Below are positions 1 through 7,914 of a DNA stretch of 40,304 nt, piece after piece (positions within the stretch are counted from its first letter, which is position 1; the number at the start of each line of letters is the position of its first letter). The translations under genes were made by a program, and so were the position numbers. Under the pieces are notes generated by a model that had not been told where the DNA came from, did not search any database, and saw only the letters and a program-made list of their open reading frames with translations. Origin of the DNA: Eubacterium sp. (GTDB lineage Bacteria; Bacillota; Clostridia; Lachnospirales; Lachnospiraceae); the NCBI GenBank assembly GCA_017614395.1, contig JAGABX010000035.1, positions 1 through 40,304 of the forward strand. Reading direction: 5' to 3'.

Positions 1-542
1 ATGGACAGCCTGCCATCATCTATCCTCGCGGAAACCGTCCCCTGTCCGTTAACGCCGGAATACTCTACCGTGGTATATGACTGCAGGTTAAATTTCATCG
101 TTTTATTAACCACTAAAAAGACAATCAGGAGAGTGACTATCGCCGCGAATAAAAAGATTCCGCCTCCGATGATTCCGAACAAAGCGGGTTTCGGCAGTCC
201 CTTTTTTACCTTGGTTTCAGGCATGTTGGGCGCATATCCCATACCGTTTGCAGGATACGGATTCGGCTGAACATACGGATTCGGTCCCGGCTGCACCGGC
301 TCTCCTGCAGGCTCATTTACATACGGCTCCGGCGTGGGCTGTTCCGGCTCACTCGCAGGCTCACTCACATACGGCTCCGGCGTGGGCTGCACCGGCTCTC
401 CTGCAGACTCATGTACATACGGCTCCGGCGTGGGCTGTTCCGGCTCACTCACCGGTTGTACATACTCAGACAGATTCGTTCCGCACATCTGGCAGAATTT
501 ACTCCCATCGGGAATTTGCTGATTACATTTAGGACAGATCAT
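1..542 (-). CDS. Zinc-ribbon, repeat-linker, single-span membrane protein (partial, C-terminus outside window)
   Basis: The minus-strand frame is open from an ATG at 542 to the window edge, giving 180 visible residues; a GGAGGGG site lies just upstream of the ATG. Residues 1-20 form a zinc ribbon with Cys3, Cys6, Cys17 and Cys20. Residues 33-95 are a Pro/Glu-rich linker built of 16-residue units of the type EPYVxEPAxEPxQPTP. Residues 119-146 are one hydrophobic span, and the part after it starts a beta-rich region (QSYTTVEYSG) of a kind seen in extracytoplasmic domains of Firmicute zinc-ribbon proteins. The inferred topology is ribbon inside, C-terminal domain outside. It is transcribed after the next gene, also a zinc-ribbon protein, with a 10-nt gap, so the two are probably co-expressed. 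The function is unknown and the length cannot be judged because the gene runs out of the window. Confidence 0.8.
   Translation of the reverse strand, partial: MICPKCNQQIPDGSKFCQMCGTNLSEYVQPVSEPEQPTPEPYVHESAGEPVQPTPEPYVSEPASEPEQPTPEPYVNEPAGEPVQPGPNPYVQPNPYPANGMGYAPNMPETKVKKGLPKPALFGIIGGGIFLFAAIVTLLIVFLVVNKTMKFNLQSYTTVEYSGVNGQGTVSARIDDGRLS
278..460. repeat. 48-bp in-frame tandem repeat
   Basis: The core GGCTCCGGCGTGGGCTG (plus strand) recurs at 325, 373 and 421, an exact 48-nt period, with a degenerate unit to the left at about 278. Each unit codes 16 residues of the Pro/Glu linker of the minus-strand zinc-ribbon protein. The period is a multiple of three, so gain or loss of a unit keeps the frame. 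The plus-strand open frames here are by-products of this repeat. Confidence 0.85.
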
Positions 543-552
543 AGGCCCCTCC

Positions 553-1587
553 TTATATTTTGTATTTGAATGTTACCGTAACTCTGCCGCCGATCATGGT
601 GGTCAGCGCAAATTTCAGGTTTTCCTTATCCTCCGTCGTACGGGGTTTCGCTATACGAGTCGGCGTTATTGATGCGGAATGCGCGGACGTTGACAACTTC
701 AGCCAGTTTGTTCCGTATAGGAATAATTCGCCCTCCTCAACGGATTTTGATTCAGACAGATAATTCGGTATGGAACTCGGCAGGGCGACCGCGAACTCAT
801 TGCTTCCGACCGGCTCTAAATTCAATCCGGTATATGCGCCCGATGTATCATTTGATATTCTCTGATAAAAAGTAACCGCTGACGAATTTGCGTACAACGT
901 CATTGAGATAGGAATGTTATTGATGAGCATCACCATGTTTTTATCCGAAATCACGTCCGGACCTACGGGCGTCGGAGTCGGGCTCTGTGTCGGAGCGGGT
1001 GTAAACGTCGGCCACGGCGTCCCCGATGGCGAAGCTGATACTCCGGGTGACACTGTGGTCCCCGGTCTCGGCGTCGAAGTAGGTATCGGCGTGTATGTAC
1101 TGACTATGGCGCCTGTCGGAGTAGGCGTCGGAACAGGAGTCGGACTGGGCTCCGGAGTTGTACCGGGTTTGGGCTGGCCACAGTTTTCACAATACATACC
1201 ATCATTCATGGTTCCGCATACCGGACATTGCCACAGTTCCTTGCGAACAACAACCTTGCAGGTGTAGGTCTTTTTGTCCTTTGCGGAGTATGTGATAACC
1301 GCCTTGACAACGGCATTTCCGACTGCCTTGCCATACACCGTTACCTGCTTTTTCTTCTTTTTCTTTAAACTGATATATTCTTTTCCGGATTTGACGGACC
1401 ATGTCACTGCCATCGCAGTGTTTTTCATCTTGAGAACCTTGCCCTCACCGACACGTACGGACATCCCGGATCTGCTGAGTTCCGGCGTCGCAGCGCGCGA
1501 AATCCCATCGTCCCACCGGATTGGTGTGATCAGGCCGATTATCAAAGTTATGCTGAGCAATATAGCAATATTTCCGTGATCCTTCAT
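553..1587 (-). CDS. Secreted protein: Ig-like domain, zinc ribbon, Pro/Thr linker, cyclophilin-like C-terminal domain
   Basis: The gene codes 344 aa starting at an ATG preceded by AGGAGG. Residues 7-23 are hydrophobic and followed by a possible signal cleavage region, so the protein is probably exported. Residues about 40-115 look like a Big2/Ig-like beta domain, with a six-lysine run at 75-80. A zinc ribbon follows with Cys121, Cys124, Cys133 and Cys136. Residues 140-210 are a Pro/Thr/Ser linker. Residues 215-344 resemble the bacterial cyclophilin-like fold: a start of the form IPISMTLYANSSAVTF, then LPSS, a GELFLYG-like turn and a closing GGRVTVTF strand. That domain call rests on pattern only. 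The zinc ribbon in an exported protein is odd, because such ribbons are mostly cytoplasmic. It is followed closely by another zinc-ribbon membrane protein, so the pair may work together at the cell surface. Function unknown. Confidence 0.8.
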   Translation of the reverse strand: MKDHGNIAILLSITLIIGLITPIRWDDGISRAATPELSRSGMSVRVGEGKVLKMKNTAMAVTWSVKSGKEYISLKKKKKKQVTVYGKAVGNAVVKAVITYSAKDKKTYTCKVVVRKELWQCPVCGTMNDGMYCENCGQPKPGTTPEPSPTPVPTPTPTGAIVSTYTPIPTSTPRPGTTVSPGVSASPSGTPWPTFTPAPTQSPTPTPVGPDVISDKNMVMLINNIPISMTLYANSSAVTFYQRISNDTSGAYTGLNLEPVGSNEFAVALPSSIPNYLSESKSVEEGELFLYGTNWLKLSTSAHSASITPTRIAKPRTTEDKENLKFALTTMIGGRVTVTFKYKI

Positions 1588-1622
1588 TGCAGCCTCCTGA
1601 GTATTTCATGACAGATATAGTC

Positions 1623-1628
1623 ATTCTA
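1623..1628 (-). promoter_or_regulatory. Possible -10 box for the secreted zinc-ribbon gene
   Basis: The minus strand reads TAGAAT, one base from TATAAT, about 35 nt before the start codon at 1587. No good -35 hexamer lies at the right distance, so this is a weak call. Confidence 0.3.
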
Positions 1629-1660
1629 CCACATTTTTTTGATTTTGAAAAGACTTTTAC

Positions 1661-1689
1661 TTGAAAAATTGTGAAAAATGGGTTATTCT
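1661..1689 (+). promoter_or_regulatory. Sigma-A-type promoter for mutS2
   Basis: TTGAAA at 1661-1666 and TATTCT at 1684-1689 are separated by 17 nt. The expected transcription start, about 7 nt past the -10 box, falls on or next to the ATG at 1696. If the promoter is used, the mutS2 message would be leaderless, which fits the absence of a Shine-Dalgarno sequence in front of that ATG. Confidence 0.5.
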
Positions 1690-1695
1690 GTCAGT

Positions 1696-4137
1696 ATGAA
1701 TAAAAAGGTTCTGAAAACACTTGAATTTGACAAAATCCTCGCCCGGCTCACGGGAGAGGCTGATTGTGATGCCGCGAAAGAACGCATCCGCCATCTGAAA
1801 CCCTCCTCAAACCGGAACAAAATAATCGAATGGCAGGCGCAGACCACCGCTGCCCTAGGGAGGATCCTGCGTGATGACAAACCCCGTTTTCACGGACTGC
1901 GTGACCCACGTCCGTCACTCCTTCCCCTGAAAAAGGGCAGCTCTCTCGGCATCGGTGAACTGCTCTCCATATGCCGTCTGTTAGAGATCACGCGCGATGC
2001 GATAGCGTCTGATAAAAAGTTAAGCAATCGCGCGGATGAATCGCAAAAGAACTCTCCTGTGCCCCACACGGATAATACTGCATCAATCCATAACGGTTCG
2101 GATGTCCTGTCAGGGATGTTTGCGTCCCTTGTCGACGTGCCGGAATTACGTGCCGAGATAAACAGATGTCTTCCCGGTCCCGATGAGGTCGCCGATGATG
2201 CAAGCCCGGAACTCGCTTCCATCCGCAGGACCATTCGCGGAATGGACTCGAGAATACGCGAACAGTTGAACAAAACTATCGCTGAATCCGGCTCAATGCT
2301 TCGCGAGACGCTGGTAACAATGCGTGGCGGACGCTACTGCCTCCCCGTCCGCAGTGAGTACAAAAGCTCATTCCCCGGCATGATCCACGACCAGAGTTCA
2401 ACCGGCTCAACCTTTTTCATAGAACCATTATCCGTCGTCAATCTGAACAACGAATTGAACGGCTGGCTCGCCAGGGAACAAACAGAGATTGAACGCATAC
2501 TCGCGGGCTTAAGCAACCTTGTCGAACCGTATGCCGACAGTATTGAGAATGACTTTCTGCTGTTGGCCGATCTGGATTTCATATTTGCAAAGGGTAATCT
2601 TTCCAAAAAAATGCACGCGAGCGAGCCGCTTTTTCAGGGAAAATATATACAAATCCGCCAGGGGCGCCATCCCCTGATCGATCCGAAACAGGTGGTCCCG
2701 ATTGATGTTTCATTGGGCAGGGACTATGATCTGCTCGTTATTACCGGACCGAATACAGGCGGAAAAACCGTCACTCTCAAAACCGTCGGGCTGCTCACTC
2801 TCATGGGGCAGGCCGGGCTCCACATTCCAGCAAATGACCGCTCACACCTGCGCGTGTACGACGAGGTTTTTGCCGATATCGGAGACGAACAGAGCATCGA
2901 GCAGTCGCTCAGTACTTTTTCATCACACATGACAAACACTGTTTATATTTTGAAAAAAGCAACCGACCGCGCCCTCGTTTTGTTTGACGAGCTCGGCGCG
3001 GGAACCGATCCTGTGGAGGGCGCTGCACTTGCAATCGCGATCCTTGACCATCTGCGCAGCAGGCATGTTACCGCAATGGCAACCACCCACTACAGCGAAT
3101 TAAAATTATATGCCCTGCAGGAGGATGGCGTTGAGAACGCGTCCTGCGAATTCGATGTAAACACGCTGAGTCCGACATACAGACTGCTTGTCGGTATTCC
3201 GGGAAAAAGCAACGCATTTGCGATCTCCTCAAAATTGGGGCTGTCCGGTGCAATAATAAAGGACGCGAAACGCCGGATAGGAGACGATGAAAAAAGCTTT
3301 GAGGATGTTGTTCAGGATCTGGAATCCACACGTCTGACAGCTGAGCGTGAACGCGAGAAGGCTGTCCGATTCCGTGAGAATGCGGAATCTCACAAGAAAA
3401 AATTAGAGGAAAAAGAAGAACGTCTGAACCAGTCCCGTGACAAAATTCTCCGTCGCGCCAACGAGGAGGCAAGAGAGATCCTGGATCGCGCAAAAAAAGT
3501 AGCGGACGAGTCCATCAGAAAATATAACAAATGGATGAATGATCCGGAGGCCCTCCGGGCAATGGAGCAGGAGCGTTCGCGTCTGCGTGATGAGATAAAC
3601 AACGTGGATGAAGGCCTGGCAGATACCGGGATAAAAAGCTCCAAACCGCGCACCCCCGGTAAAAAACCTGAAGAGTTCAACGTCGGTGATGTAGTGATGG
3701 TTCATTCAATGGGCGTGAAAGGAACAATCAGCACCACTCCCGTTCGCGGAAAATGCTTTGTGCAAATCGGCATTCTCCGCACAGAGGTTAAAATCGATGA
3801 CCTTGAGTTTATTGAAGCAGGCGGCAAACAAAAAGTCAGCGAGGTAAAGTTAGCGCATACGGGTAGTATCAAGTCATCCAAGGCAATGAACGTCCATACG
3901 GAGATAAATCTGATCGGCAAAACCGTCGGGGAGGCAATCCCCATGCTTGAAAAATATCTCGACGATGCTTATCTGGCAAAGCTTAGCTCAGTCCGGATCA
4001 TTCACGGGATGGGGACCGGAGCATTGCGCGCAGCTGTTCATGATCACCTGAAACGAAGCCCCATCATTGAGGAGTATCGGCTCGGGGAACAGGGCGAGGG
4101 CGGTTACGGCGCCACAGTAGCGACATTCAAGAAATAA
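1696..4137 (+). CDS. mutS2: MutS2 family ATPase with C-terminal Smr domain
   Basis: MutS2 proteins are dimeric ATPases that bind branched DNA and suppress recombination; in Bacillus they also act on collided ribosomes. Numbering here is from the upstream ATG at 1678. Walker A GPNTGGKT lies at 357-364, Walker B VLFDELG has Asp437 and Glu438, a long charged coiled coil spans about 545-655, and the Smr domain occupies the last 80 residues with HGMGTGALR at 776-784. The usual LDLR motif at the start of Smr reads INLIG here. The length (813 aa) is slightly above the roughly 785 aa of the Bacillus protein, partly through a Ser/Asn-rich insertion near 120-150. I prefer the ATG at 1696 because MNKKVLKTLEFDKI matches the family N-terminus. 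The ATG at 1678 adds six unusual residues and would lie inside the promoter. Confidence 0.95.
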   Translation: MNKKVLKTLEFDKILARLTGEADCDAAKERIRHLKPSSNRNKIIEWQAQTTAALGRILRDDKPRFHGLRDPRPSLLPLKKGSSLGIGELLSICRLLEITRDAIASDKKLSNRADESQKNSPVPHTDNTASIHNGSDVLSGMFASLVDVPELRAEINRCLPGPDEVADDASPELASIRRTIRGMDSRIREQLNKTIAESGSMLRETLVTMRGGRYCLPVRSEYKSSFPGMIHDQSSTGSTFFIEPLSVVNLNNELNGWLAREQTEIERILAGLSNLVEPYADSIENDFLLLADLDFIFAKGNLSKKMHASEPLFQGKYIQIRQGRHPLIDPKQVVPIDVSLGRDYDLLVITGPNTGGKTVTLKTVGLLTLMGQAGLHIPANDRSHLRVYDEVFADIGDEQSIEQSLSTFSSHMTNTVYILKKATDRALVLFDELGAGTDPVEGAALAIAILDHLRSRHVTAMATTHYSELKLYALQEDGVENASCEFDVNTLSPTYRLLVGIPGKSNAFAISSKLGLSGAIIKDAKRRIGDDEKSFEDVVQDLESTRLTAEREREKAVRFRENAESHKKKLEEKEERLNQSRDKILRRANEEAREILDRAKKVADESIRKYNKWMNDPEALRAMEQERSRLRDEINNVDEGLADTGIKSSKPRTPGKKPEEFNVGDVVMVHSMGVKGTISTTPVRGKCFVQIGILRTEVKIDDLEFIEAGGKQKVSEVKLAHTGSIKSSKAMNVHTEINLIGKTVGEAIPMLEKYLDDAYLAKLSSVRIIHGMGTGALRAAVHDHLKRSPIIEEYRLGEQGEGGYGATVATFKK

Positions 4138-4224
4138 CCGAAAATATGGAAATACAGCCGTATATGCTGAAAGTAACTATATTGTACCGCTGTTTTAAAT
4201 AATACGATGAAAGGAACTATGGTC

Positions 4225-4962
4225 ATGACCAAGAAAAAAATCCTGATTGTTGACGACGATGAAAACATCGCGAGTTTGTTGTCACTCTACCTGACAAAGG
4301 AGTTTTTTGAGTGCCGTATTGCCGAAGACGGCGAAACCGCACTCACCATCAATAAACAATTCAAACCGGATCTGATCCTGCTCGACATTATGCTGCCGGG
4401 AATGGACGGTTACTCCGTCTGCCGTGAGCTTCGCAAGGATTATCTGACTCCGGTTATCATGCTTTCGGCAAAAACAGAAACGTTTGACAAGGTGTTAGGG
4501 TTAGAACTCGGCGCCGATGATTATATAAGTAAACCGTTCGATAACAAAGAAATGGTCGCGCGCGTCAAGGCTGTGCTGCGGCGCTATGAAAACGGTTCAA
4601 ACATGGTCTCGCAACCCGAAAAGACCGACGATGTCGAGTCAGTTACCTGCGGCGGACTGACTGTCAACAAGACAAACTATACAGTCACCCGGGACGGAGA
4701 AATGCTCGATATGCCTCCTAAGGAACTGGAGCTTTTGTATTTTCTTGTTTCTCATCCCAATCAGGTATTCACTCGCGAACAGCTTTTAGACCGGATCTGG
4801 GGTTACGAATATGTTTCCGAAACGCGAACCGTCGACGTGCATATCAAACGACTTCGTGAAAAACTCGGCGAACACGAGGAATATACCATCGCTACCATTT
4901 GGGGGATCGGCTATAGGTTTGAGCGATTAAACGCGAGACCGGGATCATCAGAGAACGGATGA
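4225..4962 (+). CDS. OmpR/PhoB-family response regulator
   Basis: This is the DNA-binding partner of the histidine kinase that follows. The receiver domain (1-120) has the acidic pocket Asp11-Asp12, the phospho-acceptor Asp54 in LLDIMLPG, and the conserved Lys in SKPF. The C-terminal winged helix (about 145-245) carries the recognition-helix pattern ETRTVDVHIKRLREKL. An AAGGA sits 9 nt before the ATG at 4225. In-frame ATGs at 4207 and 4219 are less well placed relative to it. The kinase starts 54 nt downstream, so the two form an operon. Target genes cannot be deduced from the sequence. Confidence 0.93.
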   Translation: MTKKKILIVDDDENIASLLSLYLTKEFFECRIAEDGETALTINKQFKPDLILLDIMLPGMDGYSVCRELRKDYLTPVIMLSAKTETFDKVLGLELGADDYISKPFDNKEMVARVKAVLRRYENGSNMVSQPEKTDDVESVTCGGLTVNKTNYTVTRDGEMLDMPPKELELLYFLVSHPNQVFTREQLLDRIWGYEYVSETRTVDVHIKRLREKLGEHEEYTIATIWGIGYRFERLNARPGSSENG

Positions 4963-5016
4963 GCTAAACGAGCTACGAGAATTGCGATTACACCATGAAA
5001 GGATTTCAGATTTCAA

Positions 5017-6471
5017 ATGAAGAAACGTCGCATTCATATTTTCGGCAAGACCACACTTTTTAAAAAACTGCTTGCTTTTTATTTAGTAATTGTAATGGTC
5101 TCTTTTTATTTTATGATTGCAGTCGGACGGAACTACATCTACCGTCAGGTGTCCGGGGAAACCGCAAACTCACTTGACTCGGCAGCAGAACGTCTGGTAC
5201 GCTCCGGACTCATCAGCGATGACGACACCGAGAGCACACTCCAGCAAAAAAGATCTTTATTTGATGTAGCGGCAAAAGCAGAGGCCTGCCAGATTCTTTT
5301 GATCAACGAGAATGGCGATATCATCCTTGATACTGAAGGGGCAGCCCGGGCTGAAACAAAACCCTACTACAATGTCATAGAGCATGGGGAATCGGAATTT
5401 CTCCACCACGATGCAACCTACGATTACACCATCGGAGGATATCTCGGCACGGCGTGCCTGTGCATTACTGAGCCTCTGCGACGCAGTGAAAACTTCCACG
5501 GTTATCTGGTGATGGCATATTCAAACACCCTTATTACCACAACCGCGGACTATTATTACAACATCCTGCTGACAGTTTATTTTATTGTGATTGGCCTGTT
5601 GCTGCTGACATATATCGGGCTTTTCTTTTTCTGTTTTATTCCCTTGCGAAAACTGCGCAACGGCAGCAAGGATTTTGCGATAGGGCGCGACAATCCGCCT
5701 ATCATTATCCACTCCAATGACGAATACGGTGAGATGGCCGAAACGCTGAATGTACTCGGTCAGGAGCTCCGAAAATTTGATGATTACCAGAGAAAGTTCC
5801 TCTCCAGCATTTCCCACGATTTCCGCTCGCCACTGACCTCCATCCACGGGTACCTGCAGGCGTTCAAGGACGGACTGATCCAGCCCGAGGACGCAGATCA
5901 CTATTATGATATTCTGATAGCGGAAACTGATCGCCTGACGAAGCTGACAAATCAGATTATAGAACTGAATTCATACGACCGCGACAACATCCTGCTGAAC
6001 GTTGATTCATTCGACATCCATGATACCATACGGCAGGTTCAGGGAGCGTTAGTCGGACGCGCTGACAAACGGGATATTTCGATAAAAACGGAGTTGGCTT
6101 CTGACGAACCGCTTTTTGTAGACGGTGATCCGGAAAAAATACATCAGGTTCTGTTTAACCTGACAGAGAATGCGGTAAAATTCAGTTATGATCACACCAC
6201 GATACTGCTCCGCACCTCCGTGAAAAAGGATAAGGTTTTCATCTCGGTGCGGGATTCCGGAATCGGCATCCCGAAGGACGATCTCGGGAACATCTGGGAT
6301 CGTTTCTATAAATCGGATCACTCGCGCGGTCGCGACAAAACAGGCACCGGTCTCGGACTGTCAATCTGCAAGGAAATAATCACAGCGCACAAGGAAACCA
6401 TAGATGTCGTCAGCACCGAGGGCGCGGGTTCGACATTTACGTTCAGACTGCCGAAATCTCAGACGAATTAA
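5017..6471 (+). CDS. Membrane sensor histidine kinase
   Basis: The 484-aa protein has a first membrane span at about 14-36, an extracytoplasmic sensor region of roughly 135 residues, a second span at about 176-205 and a HAMP linker. The HisKA domain has the phosphorylated His267 in SSISHDFRSPLTS. The ATPase domain shows an N box at 381-389 (NLTENAVKF), a G1 box DSGIGIP at 413 and a G2 box GTGLGLSI at 443. All catalytic motifs are intact. It would phosphorylate the response regulator encoded just upstream. The sensor region matches no domain I recognise, so the signal is unknown. Its TAA stop overlaps the stop of trmL on the other strand. Confidence 0.93.
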   Translation: MKKRRIHIFGKTTLFKKLLAFYLVIVMVSFYFMIAVGRNYIYRQVSGETANSLDSAAERLVRSGLISDDDTESTLQQKRSLFDVAAKAEACQILLINENGDIILDTEGAARAETKPYYNVIEHGESEFLHHDATYDYTIGGYLGTACLCITEPLRRSENFHGYLVMAYSNTLITTTADYYYNILLTVYFIVIGLLLLTYIGLFFFCFIPLRKLRNGSKDFAIGRDNPPIIIHSNDEYGEMAETLNVLGQELRKFDDYQRKFLSSISHDFRSPLTSIHGYLQAFKDGLIQPEDADHYYDILIAETDRLTKLTNQIIELNSYDRDNILLNVDSFDIHDTIRQVQGALVGRADKRDISIKTELASDEPLFVDGDPEKIHQVLFNLTENAVKFSYDHTTILLRTSVKKDKVFISVRDSGIGIPKDDLGNIWDRFYKSDHSRGRDKTGTGLGLSICKEIITAHKETIDVVSTEGAGSTFTFRLPKSQTN

Positions 6472-7073
6472 TCAATCCACTCCAGCCGATGCAACGCTCC
6501 CTCGGTGGTAAAGCCATCAAACCCCCACTGGCGCATGACCTCGTAGGCTACTATCGCCACGGAGTTACTGAGATTCAGCGAACGGATGTCGCCCATCATG
6601 GGAATCCGGATAGTTGTATCCCCATGGTCGACGAGTATCTCCTCCGGAATTCCGGCGCTCTCCTTGCCAAACATGATGTAGCAGTCAGGCTCATAGGATG
6701 GTTCAGTGTAGATGTGACGGGATTTAGTCGTGGCCATGTAGATGCGGGGGACTTGTATTGATTTACCGCCATTTTCAGTCAATTCAGCAGATGATGCATG
6801 GTCGCTCAGCAAGGCAGACGAATCTGTCACGGCAACATGACCTGCAGATGGCATGTCAGGAAAATTTTGCAACAAAAAATCGGGATAGCTGTCATACACT
6901 CTGACATTCAGCTGATCCCAATAATCTAATCCCGCACGACGCACCCACTTATCCGAAACTGAGAAGCCCATGGGCTCGATCAGATGGAGCGACGCTCCGA
7001 TGGCTACGCACGTGCGTCCGATATTCCCGGTATTCTGAGGAATCTCCGGTTCCAATAATACTATATTCAACAT
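6468..7073 (-). CDS. trmL: tRNA (cytidine(34)-2'-O)-methyltransferase, SPOUT family
   Basis: TrmL methylates the ribose of the wobble base 34 in tRNA-Leu isoacceptors, using S-adenosylmethionine. The three SPOUT motifs are present: EPEIPQNTGNIGRTC near the N-terminus, FGKESAGIPEEIL in the middle, and IPMMGDIRSLNLSNSVAI with YEVMRQW near the end, which form the knotted cofactor site. At 201 aa it is longer than the usual 155-170 aa, because about 30 extra residues lie between the DFL and MATTK segments. The stop codon overlaps the histidine kinase stop on the opposite strand. About 150 nt without a recognisable gene or terminator separate it from cheX upstream. Confidence 0.9.
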   Translation of the reverse strand: MLNIVLLEPEIPQNTGNIGRTCVAIGASLHLIEPMGFSVSDKWVRRAGLDYWDQLNVRVYDSYPDFLLQNFPDMPSAGHVAVTDSSALLSDHASSAELTENGGKSIQVPRIYMATTKSRHIYTEPSYEPDCYIMFGKESAGIPEEILVDHGDTTIRIPMMGDIRSLNLSNSVAIVAYEVMRQWGFDGFTTEGALHRLEWID

Positions 7074-7225
7074 ATTCAGAATCCTGTTGTCGCAACCATG
7101 GAACTACTGTACTGAACATTTCGAACATGCAGATGCCATCGAATGTATCATACAAAACAGTTCATGGAAGAGATATAACACAACTCCTGTTATTTTCGAT
7201 CCTTCTGCAACCAGGCGACTGTTTA

Positions 7226-7696
7226 TCAACTTTCCTGTTTCAACGCGAGGAACAGGTCGATGCCGCCACCGTCAAATACCATCGGCACACAGAGTGATTT
7301 AGTGTAGCTCGATGTGAAACTGACCTCGCCGTGTGACAGAGTCGGCGGTGTGATGTCAATACCGATTCCTGACGAAGAGAACACCGTCGAAGCATTTCCC
7401 ATGATCATGTTTCCAAGCTCCGACAGAGCCGATGAAGCAAAATCATCAATCTCCTTGATCTCGGTCATACACATCTTGGAAGCAATTGCGCAGGCATTCT
7501 TCTCAGACATGGCAATCAAAACCTGACCCCTCATCTCTCCGGTAACGCCGACTATGATAACCCAGTCGTCCTTGCCGAATGATGCCTCCTTGAGCATAGG
7601 TTTCTGGATGGCAACTTCCACGAAGCAGACATCCTGCAATATTTTCTTCGCCGTCATCAGAAACGGATTGATATGTTCCGCGTTGAGTGTTGCCAT
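7226..7696 (-). CDS. cheX: CheX-type CheY-phosphate phosphatase
   Basis: CheX removes phosphate from CheY-P and so resets the chemotaxis signal. The 156-aa protein has the CheC/CheX/FliY-family active-site pattern ExxN as Glu93-Leu-Gly-Asn96 within SELGNMIMGNAST, present once as in CheX. The start at 7696 has an AGAGGAGG site upstream. No other chemotaxis gene is in this window, so it is a detached chemotaxis gene. It has its own candidate promoter, and a leader of about 180 nt containing an element shared with an acyltransferase gene 17 kb away. Confidence 0.88.
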   Translation of the reverse strand: MATLNAEHINPFLMTAKKILQDVCFVEVAIQKPMLKEASFGKDDWVIIVGVTGEMRGQVLIAMSEKNACAIASKMCMTEIKEIDDFASSALSELGNMIMGNASTVFSSSGIGIDITPPTLSHGEVSFTSSYTKSLCVPMVFDGGGIDLFLALKQES

Positions 7697-7705
7697 ATCG
7701 CCGTC

Positions 7706-7764
7706 CTCCTCTAATCCTGTATGATTATCTGACTGAACCCGTCCGGTTGCCGAAACCGTATTCC
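7706..7764 (-). promoter_or_regulatory. 59-nt conserved leader element with competing RNA pairings (copy 1)
   Basis: This stretch, ending in the ribosome binding site of cheX, matches 24604-24662 without gaps at 46 of 59 positions (hand count), including GCAACCGGACGG and TAATCATACA. In the minus-strand RNA an upstream segment (7783-7793, GAAACCGUCCG) can pair either with 7752-7759 (ACGGUUUC, 8 bp) or with 7735-7745 (10 of 11 positions), but not both. A small UAAUC/GAUUA hairpin sits directly before the ribosome binding site. The layout resembles a switch or attenuator. It matches no riboswitch class I recognise. Confidence 0.5.
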
Positions 7765-7885
7765 TCGCCGCTGTCGCGACTTCGGACGGTTTCCGCTCCT
7801 CTCATCAATCCCGTTATCACTCTATATAATCGAAAAACCGCTATGTACAGACAGTGGCTTCCTAAAATCAGACTACCGCTTTACC

Positions 7886-7914
7886 ATTATATCACATTTT
7901 TTTCTTCGTGTCTA
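7886..7914 (-). promoter_or_regulatory. Sigma-A-type promoter for cheX
   Basis: The minus strand has TAGACA (7909-7914), a 17-nt spacer and TATAAT (7886-7891). It lies across the 3' end of the aminotransferase gene and predicts a start near 7879, giving cheX a leader of about 180 nt. Confidence 0.6.

Noticed and set aside
278-460. CRISPR array
   Set aside because: The repeat units are contiguous coding repeats without spacers and no cas gene is present.
248-532. Plus-strand open frames over the 48-bp repeat
   Set aside because: They are the reverse of a minus-strand frame with zinc ribbon and membrane span. The repeat keeps several frames open at once, and the plus-strand products have no recognisable domain.
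914-1267. Plus-strand Gly/Val-rich open frame
   Set aside because: It is antisense to the Pro/Thr linker of the secreted zinc-ribbon protein; low-complexity codons keep it open.
7697-7880. Cobalamin or cyclic-di-GMP riboswitch before cheX
   Set aside because: An AGCCACTGT string recalls part of the cobalamin riboswitch and the gene suggests cyclic-di-GMP, but the other conserved boxes of either class are absent.
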